This document shows, piece by piece, positions 1 through 10,400 of a DNA stretch of 64,000 bases; positions within the stretch are counted from its first letter, which is position 1; every line of letters begins with the position of its first letter. The notes under the pieces were generated by a model. The model saw nothing but the letters and a program-made list of their open reading frames with translations, ran no database searches and was not told the origin of the DNA. Where the stretch lies: contig NZ_JARXWL010000003.1 in assembly GCF_029893325.1 (NCBI RefSeq), positions 62,001 to 126,000 of the forward strand, in the 5' to 3' direction. The position numbers were made by a program, and so were the translations under genes. Origin of the DNA: Enterococcus sp. PF1-24. GTDB taxonomy: Bacteria > Bacillota > Bacilli > Lactobacillales > Enterococcaceae.

Positions 1-2
1 TC

Positions 3-302
3 GTAGCAATGATTGGGATGATGTATTTTACATCAAGAGGACAAAAGAAACAACAGCAAGAACGTCAAAATTTATTAAATGCTATGAAACCTGGTGACAG
101 CGCGATTACAGCCGGGGGTTTACACGGTGTTGTTTCTGAAATTGACACAGAAAAAGGTACTGTAATTCTTGATTGCGAAGGAATCTATTTAGAGTTTGAA
201 CGTAATTCAATTCGGTCAGTTACACCTAACGTAGCTGTTGATGCTGCTGAAGAAACAGTAATTGAAGAAACTATTTCTGAAGAAGATACAACAGAAGAAT
301 AG
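3..302 (+). CDS. yajC: YajC, preprotein translocase accessory subunit (5' end cut by window edge)
   Basis: Small membrane subunit that associates with the SecDF part of the Sec translocase. The visible part begins inside the N-terminal membrane segment (VAMIGMMYF), followed by the typical basic QKKQQQERQ stretch, then KPGD and a GGLHGVV motif, all standard for YajC, and an acidic tail. The frame is open through the left edge, so the true start lies upstream. A strong terminator follows at 341-392. Confidence 0.9.
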   Translation, partial: VAMIGMMYFTSRGQKKQQQERQNLLNAMKPGDSAITAGGLHGVVSEIDTEKGTVILDCEGIYLEFERNSIRSVTPNVAVDAAEETVIEETISEEDTTEE

Positions 303-340
303 TCATTACTAAATAAATAACGACTAATTATTGCGGTTTT

Positions 341-392
341 GACCACCTTGCCATTTTATTTTTGAAATGGTAGGGTGGTCAACCTTTCTTTT
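341..392 (+). terminator. Rho-independent terminator after yajC
   Basis: GACCACCTTGCCATTT pairs with AAATGGTAGGGTGGTC (341-380) and a T-rich run follows. It closes the yajC transcript. Confidence 0.85.
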
Positions 393-425
393 TACATAAT
401 TAATCTGATAGAAAAAGGAAAAAAG

Positions 426-707
426 ATGAAAGAATTTAATCAGTGGCAAAAATTTCGTTTGCGACAAACCATTAAGCGAAAGTGCAAAGCTTTTAATCAA
501 GCAGGCTACCCTGAAATAGATAAAGAAGCTTTAGAAAAATATTTTTGGGAGTTTCGCTGGAAAAGAAAGAATTTCACGACATTGACAGAAGCCTTGGCTG
601 ATATTGCTGAAACCAACGTCAACGATTTTTTCGATTACCAACAATTTTTAATTCAAACGAAAAACAGCAGTTTAGCAGAATTTGATGACTTTTCTGATTT
701 ATTTTAA
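426..707 (+). CDS. ComN-like post-transcriptional regulator
   Basis: Predicted 93-residue basic, helical protein. Size, sequence feel (LRQTIKRKCKAFN, EALEKYFWEFRWK) and position directly after yajC fit the Firmicute post-transcriptional regulator family typified by ComN/YrzD, which controls late competence mRNA in Bacillus. The start at 426 is preferred over an upstream in-frame ATG because AAAAAGGAAAA lies just before it. The gene sits between two terminators and is probably monocistronic. The family assignment is by recall and context; target RNAs are unknown. Confidence 0.65.
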   Translation: MKEFNQWQKFRLRQTIKRKCKAFNQAGYPEIDKEALEKYFWEFRWKRKNFTTLTEALADIAETNVNDFFDYQQFLIQTKNSSLAEFDDFSDLF

Positions 708-729
708 GAGATTGTGCAAAAATTCATTT

Positions 730-767
730 GTTCAGACCGTGAAATTGACGGCCTGAACTTTTTTTAT
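730..767 (+). terminator. Terminator after the ComN-like gene
   Basis: GTTCAGACCGT and ACGGCCTGAAC form a stem (730-758) followed by a run of T. Confidence 0.8.
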
Positions 768-872
768 TTGTATTAAAATTATGAAAACGCATTCTTTGAA
801 AAAACAGAGAAACGCTTGTTTTTATTAGGAAAATCACTTTCTAAAATTAAGTTTTCAAGCTTTTTGAAATTT

Positions 873-888
873 TGTGAAAAAAATCACG
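873..888. promoter_or_regulatory. Rex-like operator, distal
   Basis: TGTGAAAAAAATCACG fits the Rex half-site arrangement TGTGAA-N4-TTCACA with two mismatches. It lies upstream of the adhE -35. Rex senses NADH/NAD+ and commonly represses adhE. Confidence 0.6.
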
Positions 889-896
889 AAAAACTA

Positions 897-925
897 TTTA
901 CAAATTACTCGGGATGTTGTATATT
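897..925 (+). promoter_or_regulatory. adhE promoter
   Basis: TTTACA (897-902), 17-base spacer, TATATT (920-925). Rex-like sites flank it on both sides. Confidence 0.7.
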
Positions 926-930
926 GAGTA

Positions 931-946
931 TGTGAAAAAGTTAACA
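931..946. promoter_or_regulatory. Rex-like operator, proximal
   Basis: TGTGAAAAAGTTAACA matches TGTGAA-N4-TTCACA with one mismatch and covers the expected transcription start, a position suited to repression. Confidence 0.65.
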
Positions 947-979
947 ATCGAAAGTTGACATATATTTAGGAGGAAGACA

Positions 980-3571
980 ATGGCAAAGACACCAAAGAAA
1001 ACAGAAACTGTTGATGTTTCAACAATGATCGATGAATTAGCTGCAAAAGCAAACGTTGCTTTAAAAGAAATGGCTAATTTTGATCAAGAAAAAATTGACC
1101 ACATCGTTCATGAAATGGCAATGGCAGCCTTAGATCAACATATGCCTCTTGCTAAAATGGCGGTTGAAGAAACTGGCCGTGGTATCGTAGAAGATAAAGC
1201 TATTAAAAATATGTATGCTTCAGAGTATATCTGGAACAGCATTAAACATGATAAAACTGTTGGCGTAATCAGCGAAGACAAACAAAAAGGAATCGTTGAA
1301 ATTGCTGGACCAGTCGGCGTAGTTTGTGGGGTAACACCAACAACTAACCCAACTTCAACAACAATCTTTAAAGCAATGATCGCTTTAAAAACAGCAAACC
1401 CAATTATTTTTGCATTCCATCCAAGCGCTCAAAAATGTTCTGCTGAAGCAGCTCGTATTGTTCGCGATGCAGCGATTGCAGCTGGCGCACCTGAAAACTG
1501 TGTACAATGGATTGAACATCCATCAATTGACGCAACTTCAATGTTAATGAACCACGAAGGCGTAGCAATTGTTTTAGCAACTGGTGGACCTGGTATGGTT
1601 AAATCAGCTTACTCAACTGGTAAACCTGCTTTAGGTGTTGGTGCTGGTAACGTACCATCTTACATTGAAAAAACTGCTAAAATCAAACGTGCTGTTAACG
1701 ATTTAATCGTTTCTAAATCTTTCGATAACGGTATGATTTGTGCTTCTGAACAAGCAGTTATCGTTGATAAAGAAGTTTACGCAGCTGTTAAAGCTGAATT
1801 TGAAGCACATCAAGTATACTTCGTTAAAGCTAACGAATTGAAAAAACTTGAAGATGCTGTAATGAACGAAACTAAAACAGCTGTTAACCCTAAAATCGTA
1901 GGTTACTCTGCAGAACATATCGCTGACTTAGCTGGTATTAAAGTTCCTGCTGGTACTAAAATTTTAGTTGCTGAATTAGAAGGCGCTGGCGCTGAGTACC
2001 CATTATCAAGAGAAAAACTTTCTCCAGTACTTGCAATGATGAAATCAAACAGCCACGAACATGCTTTTGACTTATGTGAAGCAATGTTAGAATTAGGCGG
2101 TTTAGGACATACTGCTGTTATCCATACAGAAGATGAAGACTTACAAATTAAATTTGGTTTACGCATGAAAGCTTGCCGTATCTTAGTAAATTCTCCATCT
2201 GCTGAAGGTGGTATCGGTAATATTTACAACGAAATGATTCCTTCATTAACATTAGGTTGTGGATCTTACGGTAAAAACTCAGTTTCTAAAAACGTATCTG
2301 CAATTAACTTGATTAATGTCAAAACTGTAGCGAAACGGAGAAATAATATGCAATGGTTTAAACTTCCATCAAAAATTTACTTTGAAAAGAATTCATTGTT
2401 GTATCTAGAAAAAATGGAAAACGTTGAACGCGTAATGATCGTTTGTGACCCAGGTATGGTTCAATTCGGTTATGCTGACACAGTTCGTGAAGTATTAGCT
2501 CGTCGTAAAAACGATGTGAAAATTGAAGTCTTCTCAGATGTAGAACCTAACCCTTCAACTGACACTGTTTACGCTGGTACTAAAATGATGGCTGAATTTA
2601 AACCAGATACAATTATCGCTCTTGGTGGTGGTTCTGCAATGGATGCTGCTAAAGGAATGTGGATGTTCTATGAACACCCAGATACTTCATTCTTCGGCGC
2701 TAAACAAAAATTCTTAGATATCCGTAAACGTACTTACAAAATTTCTAAACCTGAAAAAACTCAATTTGTATGTATTCCAACAACATCTGGTACAGGTTCT
2801 GAAGTAACACCATTTGCGGTTATTACAGATAGCGATACACACGTTAAATATCCATTAGCTGACTACGCTTTAACTCCTGATGTGGCAATTATTGACCCTC
2901 AATTCGTTATGTCAGTTCCTGCATCAGTAACTGCTGATACTGGTATGGACGTATTAACTCACGCAATTGAATCTTACGTGTCAGTAATGGCATCTGATTA
3001 CACTCGTGGTTTAAGCTTACAAGCAATTAAATTAGTCTTTGACTATTTGGAAAAATCTGTGAAAACTCCTGATATGGAATCTCGTGAAAAAATGCATAAC
3101 GCTTCTACAATGGCTGGTATGGCATTCGCGAATGCTTTCTTGGGAATTTGTCACTCAGTAGCCCATAAAATTGGTGGAGAATATGGTATTCCTCACGGAC
3201 GTACAAATGCGATCTTATTACCGCACGTAATCCGTTACAATGCCAAAGATCCTCAAAAACATGCAATGTTCCCTAAATATGACTACTTCCGCGCTGACAC
3301 TGACTACGCTGATATCGCTAAGTTCTTAGGACTTAAAGGTAAAACAACTGCAGAATTAGTTGAAGCTTTAGCAACAGCTGTTAGTGATTTAGGTAAAACT
3401 GTTGGTATCAACATGAACTTGAAAGCGCAAGGCGTAACTCAAGAAACATTAGATTCAACTGTTGATCGTATGGCTGAATTAGCTTACGAAGATCAATGTA
3501 CAACAGCAAATCCAAAAGAACCATTAATCAGCGAATTGAAACAAATCATCGTTGATGCATATAATGCTTAA
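980..3571 (+). CDS. adhE: Bifunctional acetaldehyde/alcohol dehydrogenase AdhE
   Basis: Converts acetyl-CoA to acetaldehyde and then ethanol, regenerating NAD+ during fermentation. At 863 residues it has the usual full length. The N-terminal half is a CoA-acylating aldehyde dehydrogenase with catalytic Cys254 (GMICASEQ). A linker near 440-455 leads to an iron-dependent alcohol dehydrogenase with GGGSAMDAAKG and the metal-binding THAIESY and CHSVAHKIGG segments. AGGAGG precedes the start. It is flanked by a promoter with two Rex-like sites and a strong terminator, so it is monocistronic and probably induced when NADH accumulates. Confidence 0.97.
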   Translation: MAKTPKKTETVDVSTMIDELAAKANVALKEMANFDQEKIDHIVHEMAMAALDQHMPLAKMAVEETGRGIVEDKAIKNMYASEYIWNSIKHDKTVGVISEDKQKGIVEIAGPVGVVCGVTPTTNPTSTTIFKAMIALKTANPIIFAFHPSAQKCSAEAARIVRDAAIAAGAPENCVQWIEHPSIDATSMLMNHEGVAIVLATGGPGMVKSAYSTGKPALGVGAGNVPSYIEKTAKIKRAVNDLIVSKSFDNGMICASEQAVIVDKEVYAAVKAEFEAHQVYFVKANELKKLEDAVMNETKTAVNPKIVGYSAEHIADLAGIKVPAGTKILVAELEGAGAEYPLSREKLSPVLAMMKSNSHEHAFDLCEAMLELGGLGHTAVIHTEDEDLQIKFGLRMKACRILVNSPSAEGGIGNIYNEMIPSLTLGCGSYGKNSVSKNVSAINLINVKTVAKRRNNMQWFKLPSKIYFEKNSLLYLEKMENVERVMIVCDPGMVQFGYADTVREVLARRKNDVKIEVFSDVEPNPSTDTVYAGTKMMAEFKPDTIIALGGGSAMDAAKGMWMFYEHPDTSFFGAKQKFLDIRKRTYKISKPEKTQFVCIPTTSGTGSEVTPFAVITDSDTHVKYPLADYALTPDVAIIDPQFVMSVPASVTADTGMDVLTHAIESYVSVMASDYTRGLSLQAIKLVFDYLEKSVKTPDMESREKMHNASTMAGMAFANAFLGICHSVAHKIGGEYGIPHGRTNAILLPHVIRYNAKDPQKHAMFPKYDYFRADTDYADIAKFLGLKGKTTAELVEALATAVSDLGKTVGINMNLKAQGVTQETLDSTVDRMAELAYEDQCTTANPKEPLISELKQIIVDAYNA

Positions 3572-3587
3572 TTTCGGATGAAATGAA

Positions 3588-3627
3588 ACGCCCATCTCCT
3601 TAGTTATTTTGGAGATGGGCGTTTTTT
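3588..3627 (+). terminator. adhE terminator
   Basis: ACGCCCATCTCC pairs with GGAGATGGGCGT and is followed by T6. Confidence 0.9.
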
Positions 3628-3634
3628 GAATGAT

Positions 3635-3681
3635 AAATAGAGTTAACGAAGGTGTTTTATCTTTGTTAACTCTATTTTTTT
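3635..3681. terminator. Second hairpin with T-run downstream of adhE
   Basis: AAATAGAGTTAAC (3635-3647) pairs with GTTAACTCTATTT (from 3665) and is followed by T. It may act as a backup terminator. Confidence 0.6.
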
Positions 3682-3803
3682 GAAAAAAATTGATTATTTA
3701 TTATTAAAAACATACACAAATCATTTTTGATATGATATGATAAATAATATACAAATAAATGAATATTTAAACATTTTTTGCGAAATATGTAGGAGGTTGG
3801 GAA

Positions 3804-4577
3804 ATGTGGGATGGAAAAAGTAGGCGATTAAAGTGGTGCTTGCTAATAACGCTGGTAAGTGGTGCTTTTTTATGGCTAGATAGTAGTTTTACGGTAGCTT
3901 ATGGTGCAGAATTTAATATGCATTTTGATCGGATTTTACCTTATAAAAATGTTTATCTGAATGGCTTAAAAAGCACTTTAGAAATTACGGGCATTTCATT
4001 AATTGGCGGTTTGTTTTTAGGTGTGGTTTTAGCGTTAGTTAAAGTTTCTGGTATAAAAATTTTAAAGTGGCTTTCGCAATTTTATACATCTATTTTTCGG
4101 GGCACGCCATTATTGGTGCAGGTTTTTATTGTCTATTTTGCAACACCTCAATTAACAGGATATGAAATACCGGCATTTACAGCGGCGGTAATTGCTTTTT
4201 CCCTAAATTCAGCGGCTTATATTTCTGAAATTTTACGTGGCGGAATTGAAGCGGTGGATTCAGGACAAATGGAAGCGGCTTTGTCTTTAGGTGTTTCGAG
4301 AGTGGATGCTTTAAAAGATATCATTGTTCCGCAAGCGTTAAAAACAGTGTTGCCGGCTTTGGTGAACGAGACGATTGCATTATTGAAAGAATCATCATTG
4401 GTTTCTACGATTGGGATGTTAGATTTAATGCGTTCGGCACAAGTGGCTATGAATGCAACTTATTTGGCGTTTGAACCTTTTATAGTTGTAGCGGCAATTT
4501 ATTATGTATTAGTTATGATTTTAAATACCTTTGCTAACTTTATTGAAAGGAGGCTGAAACGTAGTGATCGATATTAA
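3804..4577 (+). CDS. Polar amino-acid ABC transporter permease (HisM/GlnP type)
   Basis: Inner-membrane permease of an amino-acid importer. The 257 residues hold a signal-like hydrophobic N-terminus and several membrane segments. The conserved cytoplasmic loop that docks the ATPase is visible as [20 protein letters not shown], typical of the HisMQ/GlnP family. AGGAGG lies before the ATG. It overlaps the ATPase gene by 14 bases and the binding protein follows, giving a permease-ATPase-lipoprotein operon. Substrate is probably a polar amino acid such as Gln/Glu, but this cannot be fixed from sequence. Confidence 0.9.
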   Translation: MWDGKSRRLKWCLLITLVSGAFLWLDSSFTVAYGAEFNMHFDRILPYKNVYLNGLKSTLEITGISLIGGLFLGVVLALVKVSGIKILKWLSQFYTSIFRGTPLLVQVFIVYFATPQLTGYEIPAFTAAVIAFSLNSAAYISEILRGGIEAVDSGQMEAALSLGVSRVDALKDIIVPQALKTVLPALVNETIALLKESSLVSTIGMLDLMRSAQVAMNATYLAFEPFIVVAAIYYVLVMILNTFANFIERRLKRSDRY

Positions 4578-5286
4578 AGAATTGCACAAGTCTTTTGGCT
4601 CAGTTGAAGTGCTGAAAGGGATTAATTTGCATATTGATAAAGGTGAAATTGTAGCGATTATCGGACCGTCTGGTTCTGGTAAATCCACGATTCTACGCTG
4701 TATGAATTTATTAGAAACACCTGATGCTGGTACGATAACGATTAATGGGCAAGAAATCACGCAAGGGAAAGTGGATATTAAAAAAATCCGCGAGAATACC
4801 GGTATGGTTTTTCAACATTTTAACTTATTTCCCCATAAAAGTGTTTTAGAAAATATGATTTATGCACCGATTAAAGTCAAAAAAATGGACAAGCAAGTTG
4901 CTGTAAAAAAAGCGCAAGATTTACTAGCGCGTGTGGGCTTGAGTGATAAGGCGGATGAATATCCTGCGAAATTATCTGGTGGTCAAAAACAACGGGTGGC
5001 GATTGCCCGCGCTTTATGCATGGAACCGGAAGTGATGCTTTTTGATGAACCAACCAGTGCACTGGATCCGGAAATGGTTAAAGAAGTTTTAGCGGTAATT
5101 AAAAGTTTAGCAGATACAAATATTACTATGGCTTTAGTCACTCATGAAATGGGCTTTGCTCGTGAAGTAGCTGATCGGATTTGTTTTGTTGAAAATGGGA
5201 TAATTGAAGAGGATGCTACACCGGAAATGTTCTTTAGCAATCCGCAGTCTAAAAGAGCGCAAGAATTTTTAGCAAAAGTTTTATAA
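4564..5286 (+). CDS. Polar amino-acid ABC transporter ATPase (GlnQ type)
   Basis: The 240-residue ATPase powers the preceding permease. It shows Walker [10 protein letters not shown] (near 35-43), Q-loop [10 protein letters not shown], signature [15 protein letters not shown], Walker [12 protein letters not shown] and H-loop VTHEMGFA, all intact and typical of the GlnQ/HisP family. A GTG start after GGAGG overlaps the end of the permease gene, indicating translational coupling. Confidence 0.95.
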   Translation: MIDIKELHKSFGSVEVLKGINLHIDKGEIVAIIGPSGSGKSTILRCMNLLETPDAGTITINGQEITQGKVDIKKIRENTGMVFQHFNLFPHKSVLENMIYAPIKVKKMDKQVAVKKAQDLLARVGLSDKADEYPAKLSGGQKQRVAIARALCMEPEVMLFDEPTSALDPEMVKEVLAVIKSLADTNITMALVTHEMGFAREVADRICFVENGIIEEDATPEMFFSNPQSKRAQEFLAKVL

Positions 5287-5319
5287 AAATGATTTTTTAA
5301 TTGGAAGGAAGATGAAAAA

Positions 5320-6159
5320 ATGAAAAAATTCGGGAAATTAATGGTAGCAATGTTGTTTTTAGGTACATTAGCTGCTTGTGGTGGCGCTAAGGATCAAGGA
5401 ACGAAAGACTCGGCGGCTACAAGTAGTAGTGCTAGTTCTGATAAACCTTTAGCAGGCGAAACATTGAAATTTGCTTTAAGTCCAAATTTCGTGCCTTTTG
5501 AATCAGCGGAATTAAATGATAAGGGTGAAATGGAAGTTGTCGGTTTTGATGTGGATTTAGTCAATCAGTTATCAGAAGATTTGGGCTTTGAATATGAAAT
5601 TATTGAAACGGAATTTAAAGGATTGGTTGGTGAACTGCAATCTGGACGGGCTGATTTCGTGATTTCTGGTATGACGGCAACTGAAGAACGTCGGAAAAGT
5701 GTTGATTTTTCTGATCCGTATTTCTATACGAAAACAGGTGTGATTTTCCCGAAAGATCAAAATATTGAAACGGTAACTGATATGCAAGGTAAGAAAATTG
5801 CTGTAAGTTTCGGTACGACTTTTGAGCAGCAGGCAACAGATATGGGAGCTGAAGTAGTTGCCTTTGATTCTGGAGCAGCTGTATTGCAAGATTTATATAA
5901 TGGTCGGGTAGACGGTGCCATGATGGATGCTACCAAAGCGGCGATTGAAGCAGAAAAAAATCCTGATTATGCTTACATTATTTTTAGCGATGAAGAACTA
6001 GGGATTACTGAAGCCAACACTTTTAATATTGCTTTCCCGCAAGGCTCTGAATTGGTAGAAGTGTTTAATGAGTATATTAATAAATATCAAGAAGATGGCA
6101 CGATGGATAAAATTGCTGAAAAATGGATGGGGCAAAAATTTATTGAAGAAAGTAAGTAA
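5320..6159 (+). CDS. Amino-acid ABC transporter substrate-binding lipoprotein
   Basis: A 279-residue extracellular binding protein with a lipoprotein signal (lipobox LAAC, Cys20), then a Ser/Ala-rich linker and a family 3 solute-binding domain. Recognisable segments are FEVVGFDVDL-like (VVGFDVDLVNQL), ELQSGRADFVISGMTATEERR and DPYFYTKTG. It is third in the operon and anchored to the membrane beside its permease. A terminator follows immediately. Confidence 0.95.
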   Translation: MKKFGKLMVAMLFLGTLAACGGAKDQGTKDSAATSSSASSDKPLAGETLKFALSPNFVPFESAELNDKGEMEVVGFDVDLVNQLSEDLGFEYEIIETEFKGLVGELQSGRADFVISGMTATEERRKSVDFSDPYFYTKTGVIFPKDQNIETVTDMQGKKIAVSFGTTFEQQATDMGAEVVAFDSGAAVLQDLYNGRVDGAMMDATKAAIEAEKNPDYAYIIFSDEELGITEANTFNIAFPQGSELVEVFNEYINKYQEDGTMDKIAEKWMGQKFIEESK

Positions 6160-6172
6160 TGACTAAGTTTAA

Positions 6173-6210
6173 AATCAGCACTTTGCTAAGCGGCGGTGCT
6201 GATTTTTTTA
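6173..6210 (+). terminator. Terminator of the amino-acid ABC operon
   Basis: AATCAGCAC (6173-6181) and GTGCTGATT (6196-6204) form a stem followed by T7. Confidence 0.85.
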
Positions 6211-6270
6211 TCTAAGAAAAAGTGTTATAATTAAAGCTGTTACTGAATAAACGATGTGAGGAGCAATTTA

Positions 6271-7140
6271 ATGAGCTTTTTGGATAAATTTTTAAAGAAA
6301 AAAGAAGATAATGTTGCAGAAATAAAAGAAACCGTCGAAACACCAGTTGTAGAAGCGGCGGCTGAAGAAGTTGAGGCGCAAACTAGTGCTGAAGTTTTTG
6401 AAAATAGCCAGTTGTTAACTTATTGGCAAGCCTATTTAGCTGAGCAAACGCCAGAAAATATGAGTAAGGCCTTTGAAGAAGTTTGCGTTAACGGTAAATT
6501 TTTATTACTTTCTAATTTGCCGATGACAGATGATAAAGAAGCGGTTGGCGAGAAAGTCGATTTGGCTTTTGCAACTTTAGCGAATCCTAGTGGCGAACAA
6601 TTTTTCCCAGTCTTTACGGATTGGCAAAGTTTGAAAGCTTGGCAGCCAGAGTTAACAACGCAAGCTTTTGTGATGGATTTTAATGATTTAGCACAATTGG
6701 TTTTAGAAAGAGAAGAGATGCAAGGCTTTGCGATTAATCCTTTTAGCGAAAATATCTTATTTACGGAAGATATGATTCGCAATTTTAGAGGCCATCAAGG
6801 CTTGAAAGAAAATGGTCATGGAGAAGTCGTACTTGACGGCGGTACCTCTTTACAAATTGGTGAGCCTGAAGAGTATCCAACTGAAATGATTGCAGCAATT
6901 ACCGCGGCTCTAAAAGAAAAATCTGAAGTTAAGCGGGCGTGGTTGCGCTTGATGAAAAACGGTGGCGAAGTCAGCTATTTAGTCGTTGTTGATTTTGCGG
7001 GCAGTCGCGAAGTGCTGTTTCCAGCATTAGCTGAAATCGGCATGCCTTACTTAAAAGGGATGTTTTTAGATTTAGTGGAATATCAAAGCGATTTTGGTAA
7101 AAATGCGGTGGCAGAGGTCGCACCTTTTTACGAAAAATAG
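6271..7140 (+). CDS. SseB-family protein
   Basis: A 289-residue cytoplasmic protein. The segments NSQLLTYWQAYLAEQTPENM and KFLLLSNLPM resemble the SseB N-terminal domain, and the last about 110 residues resemble the SseB C-terminal domain. SseB was named for a serine-sensitivity phenotype in E. coli; its biochemical role is not established. The start at 6271 is chosen because GAGGAG is just upstream; an in-frame GTG at 6256 lacks this. The N-terminus is charged and variable. Monocistronic between two terminators. Confidence 0.7.
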   Translation: MSFLDKFLKKKEDNVAEIKETVETPVVEAAAEEVEAQTSAEVFENSQLLTYWQAYLAEQTPENMSKAFEEVCVNGKFLLLSNLPMTDDKEAVGEKVDLAFATLANPSGEQFFPVFTDWQSLKAWQPELTTQAFVMDFNDLAQLVLEREEMQGFAINPFSENILFTEDMIRNFRGHQGLKENGHGEVVLDGGTSLQIGEPEEYPTEMIAAITAALKEKSEVKRAWLRLMKNGGEVSYLVVVDFAGSREVLFPALAEIGMPYLKGMFLDLVEYQSDFGKNAVAEVAPFYEK

Positions 7141-7151
7141 GCGCTTTACAG

Positions 7152-7185
7152 GAGCAGGACAAAGCGTGATGTCCTGCTCTTTTTC
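7152..7185 (+). terminator. Terminator after the SseB-like gene
   Basis: GAGCAGGACA (7152-7161) and TGTCCTGCTC (7170-7179) form a perfect stem followed by T5. Confidence 0.9.
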
Positions 7186-7211
7186 TACTATTTCAACTAA
7201 GGGAGAAATCC

Positions 7212-7240
7212 TTGACAAAGCAATGGTTTTCCTGTAATAT
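7212..7240 (+). promoter_or_regulatory. rpoB promoter
   Basis: Perfect TTGACA (7212-7217), 17-base spacer and TAATAT (7235-7240). A leader of about 235 bases runs to the rpoB start. It holds TTTTAAGA/TCTTAAAA repeats and a T9 run near 7360, a possible attenuation site. Confidence 0.85.
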
Positions 7241-7483
7241 TAGTAGATGCAAAAACGAACTGAAATAAAAAGGCAGAAACGAAATATTGTCCGTTTCGGC
7301 TTGAGGATAGGGAAACAAAAGTAGAATTTTAAGAATTTGCTCTTAAAAAGAATTTCTATTTTTGGTTTTTTTTTGTCCAAAAGCCGCAAAAAATGTTTTT
7401 TGTTACACAAAAATAATGTTTGTAATAAAAATGTAACGATTCGGTTGCTGTTTTTTGAAAGATTATTTAGAGGGGTGAAGAGC

Positions 7484-10400
7484 TTGGCTGGACACGTAGT
7501 CAAATACGGAAAACACCGCGAACGTAGAAGTTTCGCACGAATCAGTGAAGTATTAGAATTGCCGAACTTAATTGAAATTCAAACAAACTCTTACCAGTGG
7601 TTCCTTGATCAAGGGCTACAAGAAATGTTTGAAGATATTTTGCCAATTGAAGATTTTAACGGAAACTTGTCATTAGAATTTGTCGGATATGAATTAAAGG
7701 AACCTAAATACACTGTTGCTGAAGCAAGAGCGCATGATGCAAACTATTCTGCACCATTGCACGTTACTCTACGCTTAATGAACCGTGAAACAGGGGAAAT
7801 TAAATCACAAGAAGTATTCTTTGGGGATTTCCCATTAATGACAGAACAAGGAACTTTTATCATCAACGGTGCTGAGCGAGTAATCGTTTCACAGTTAGTC
7901 CGTTCTCCAGGGGTTTATTTCCATGGGAAAGTTGATAAAAATGGTAAAGAAGGTTTTGGTTCAACTGTAATTCCTAACCGTGGCGCATGGTTAGAAATGG
8001 AAACAGATGCTAAAGATATTTCTTATGTACGAATTGATCGTACTCGTAAAATTCCTTTAACCGTTTTAGTTCGGGCTTTAGGTTTTGGTTCTGACGATAC
8101 AATTTTTGAAATTTTTGGTGATAGCGAAAGCTTACGTAATACCATCGAAAAAGATTTACACAAAGTAGCAAGTGATTCAAGAACTGAAGAAGGCTTAAAA
8201 GATATTTACGAGCGTCTACGCCCAGGGGAACCGAAAACGGCTGATAGTTCTCGTAACTTATTAAATGCCCGCTTCTTCGATCCAAAACGTTATGACTTAG
8301 CAAACGTAGGTCGTTACAAAGTAAATAAAAAATTAGACTTAAAAACGCGTCTATTGAATTTAACTTTAGCTGAAACTTTAGTTGATCCAGAAACTGGTGA
8401 AATTTTAGCTGAAAAAGGTACTGTTTTAACCCATCAAGTAATGGATGAATTAGCACCATTTATTGATAATGGTTTAAATGCAGTGACTTACTATCCTTCA
8501 GAAGACGGTGTAGTTACTGAACCAATGACGATTCAAGTCATTAAAGTTGTTTCACCTAAAGATCCTGAAAGAGAAGTTAACGTAATTGGTAATGGTTACC
8601 CAGAAGCGCCAGTTAAAACGGTTCGTCCAGCGGATATCATTGCTTCAATGAGTTATTTCTTAAACTTAATGGAAGGCATCGGCAATGTGGATGATATTGA
8701 CCACTTAGGAAACCGCCGGATTCGTTCTGTTGGGGAATTATTACAAAATCAATTCCGAATTGGCTTAGCCCGTATGGAAAGAGTCGTTCGTGAAAGAATG
8801 TCAATTCAAGATCAAGAAACTTTAACACCACAACAATTAATTAATATTCGTCCAGTTGTGGCAAGTATTAAAGAATTCTTTGGTTCTTCTCAGTTGTCAC
8901 AGTTCATGGATCAAACGAATCCATTAGGTGAGTTAACTCACAAACGTCGTCTATCTGCCTTAGGACCTGGTGGTTTGACTCGTGACCGCGCGGGTTATGA
9001 AGTGCGGGACGTTCACTATTCTCACTATGGCCGGATGTGTCCGATTGAAACGCCTGAAGGACCAAATATCGGTTTGATTAATAGCTTATCTAGTTATGCA
9101 AAAGTGAATCCATTTGGTTTCATTGAAACGCCTTATCGTCGGGTTGATCGGGAAACTGGTCGCGTAACTGGCAATATTGAATATTTAACAGCTGACCTAG
9201 AAGACCATTATATTGTAGCGCAAGCGAACTCACCATTAACTGAAGATGGCCGCTTTAAAGAAGATATCGTTATGGCACGTTCTCAAAGTGAAAACTTAGA
9301 AGTTTCAATTGATAAAGTTGACTTCATGGACGTATCCCCTAAACAAGTAGTTGCAGTAGCGACCGCTTGTATTCCTTTCTTGGAAAACGATGACTCCAAC
9401 CGGGCCTTGATGGGTGCCAACATGCAGCGACAAGCTGTACCGTTGATCCAACCACGTTCTCCTTGGGTAGGGACAGGTATGGAATATAAAGCTGCTCATG
9501 ACTCAGGTGCTGCTTTATTATGTAAACACACTGGGGTTGTTGAATATGTTGATGCTACTGAAGTCCGCGTTCGTCGCGACAACGGTGCATTAGATAAATA
9601 TACAGTAACTAAATTCCGTCGTTCAAACTCTGGTACAAGTTATAACCAACGTCCAATTGTTCATTTAGGTGAAAAAGTTGATGCTGGCGATACTTTAGCA
9701 GATGGACCATCTATGGAAGAAGGCGAGTTAGCTTTAGGGCAAAACGTCTTAGTCGCCTTCATGACTTGGGAAGGTTACAACTACGAAGATGCGATTATTA
9801 TGAGTCGCCGCTTAGTAAAAGATGATGTTTATACTTCGATTCATATTGAAGAATACGAATCAGAAGCTCGTGATACAAAATTAGGACCTGAAGAAATCAC
9901 TCGTGAAATTCCTAACGTTGGGGAAGATGCTTTGAAGAACCTTGACGAAATGGGAATTATCCGCATCGGTGCTGAAGTTAAAGATGGCGACTTGTTAGTA
10001 GGTAAAGTAACTCCTAAAGGTGTTACCGAACTTTCTGCAGAAGAACGTTTATTACATGCCATTTTCGGTGAAAAAGCTCGTGAAGTTAGAGATACTTCAT
10101 TACGAGTACCACACGGCGGCGGCGGTATCGTTCATGACGTGAAAATCTTTACCCGTGAAGCTGGCGATGAATTATCTCCAGGGGTAAATATGTTAGTTCG
10201 TGTTTATATCGTTCAAAAACGTAAAATTCATGAAGGGGATAAAATGGCGGGACGTCACGGAAACAAAGGGGTTGTTTCCCGCATTATGCCTGAAGAAGAT
10301 ATGCCATTCTTACCAGATGGCACACCAGTGGATATCATGTTGAATCCATTAGGGGTACCTTCACGGATGAATATCGGACAAGTTTTAGAGTTGCATTTAG

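Noticed and set aside
9841-10062. Minus-strand open frames within rpoB, rpoC and adhE.
   Set aside because: They are shadows of strongly conserved plus-strand genes, without ribosome-binding sites.
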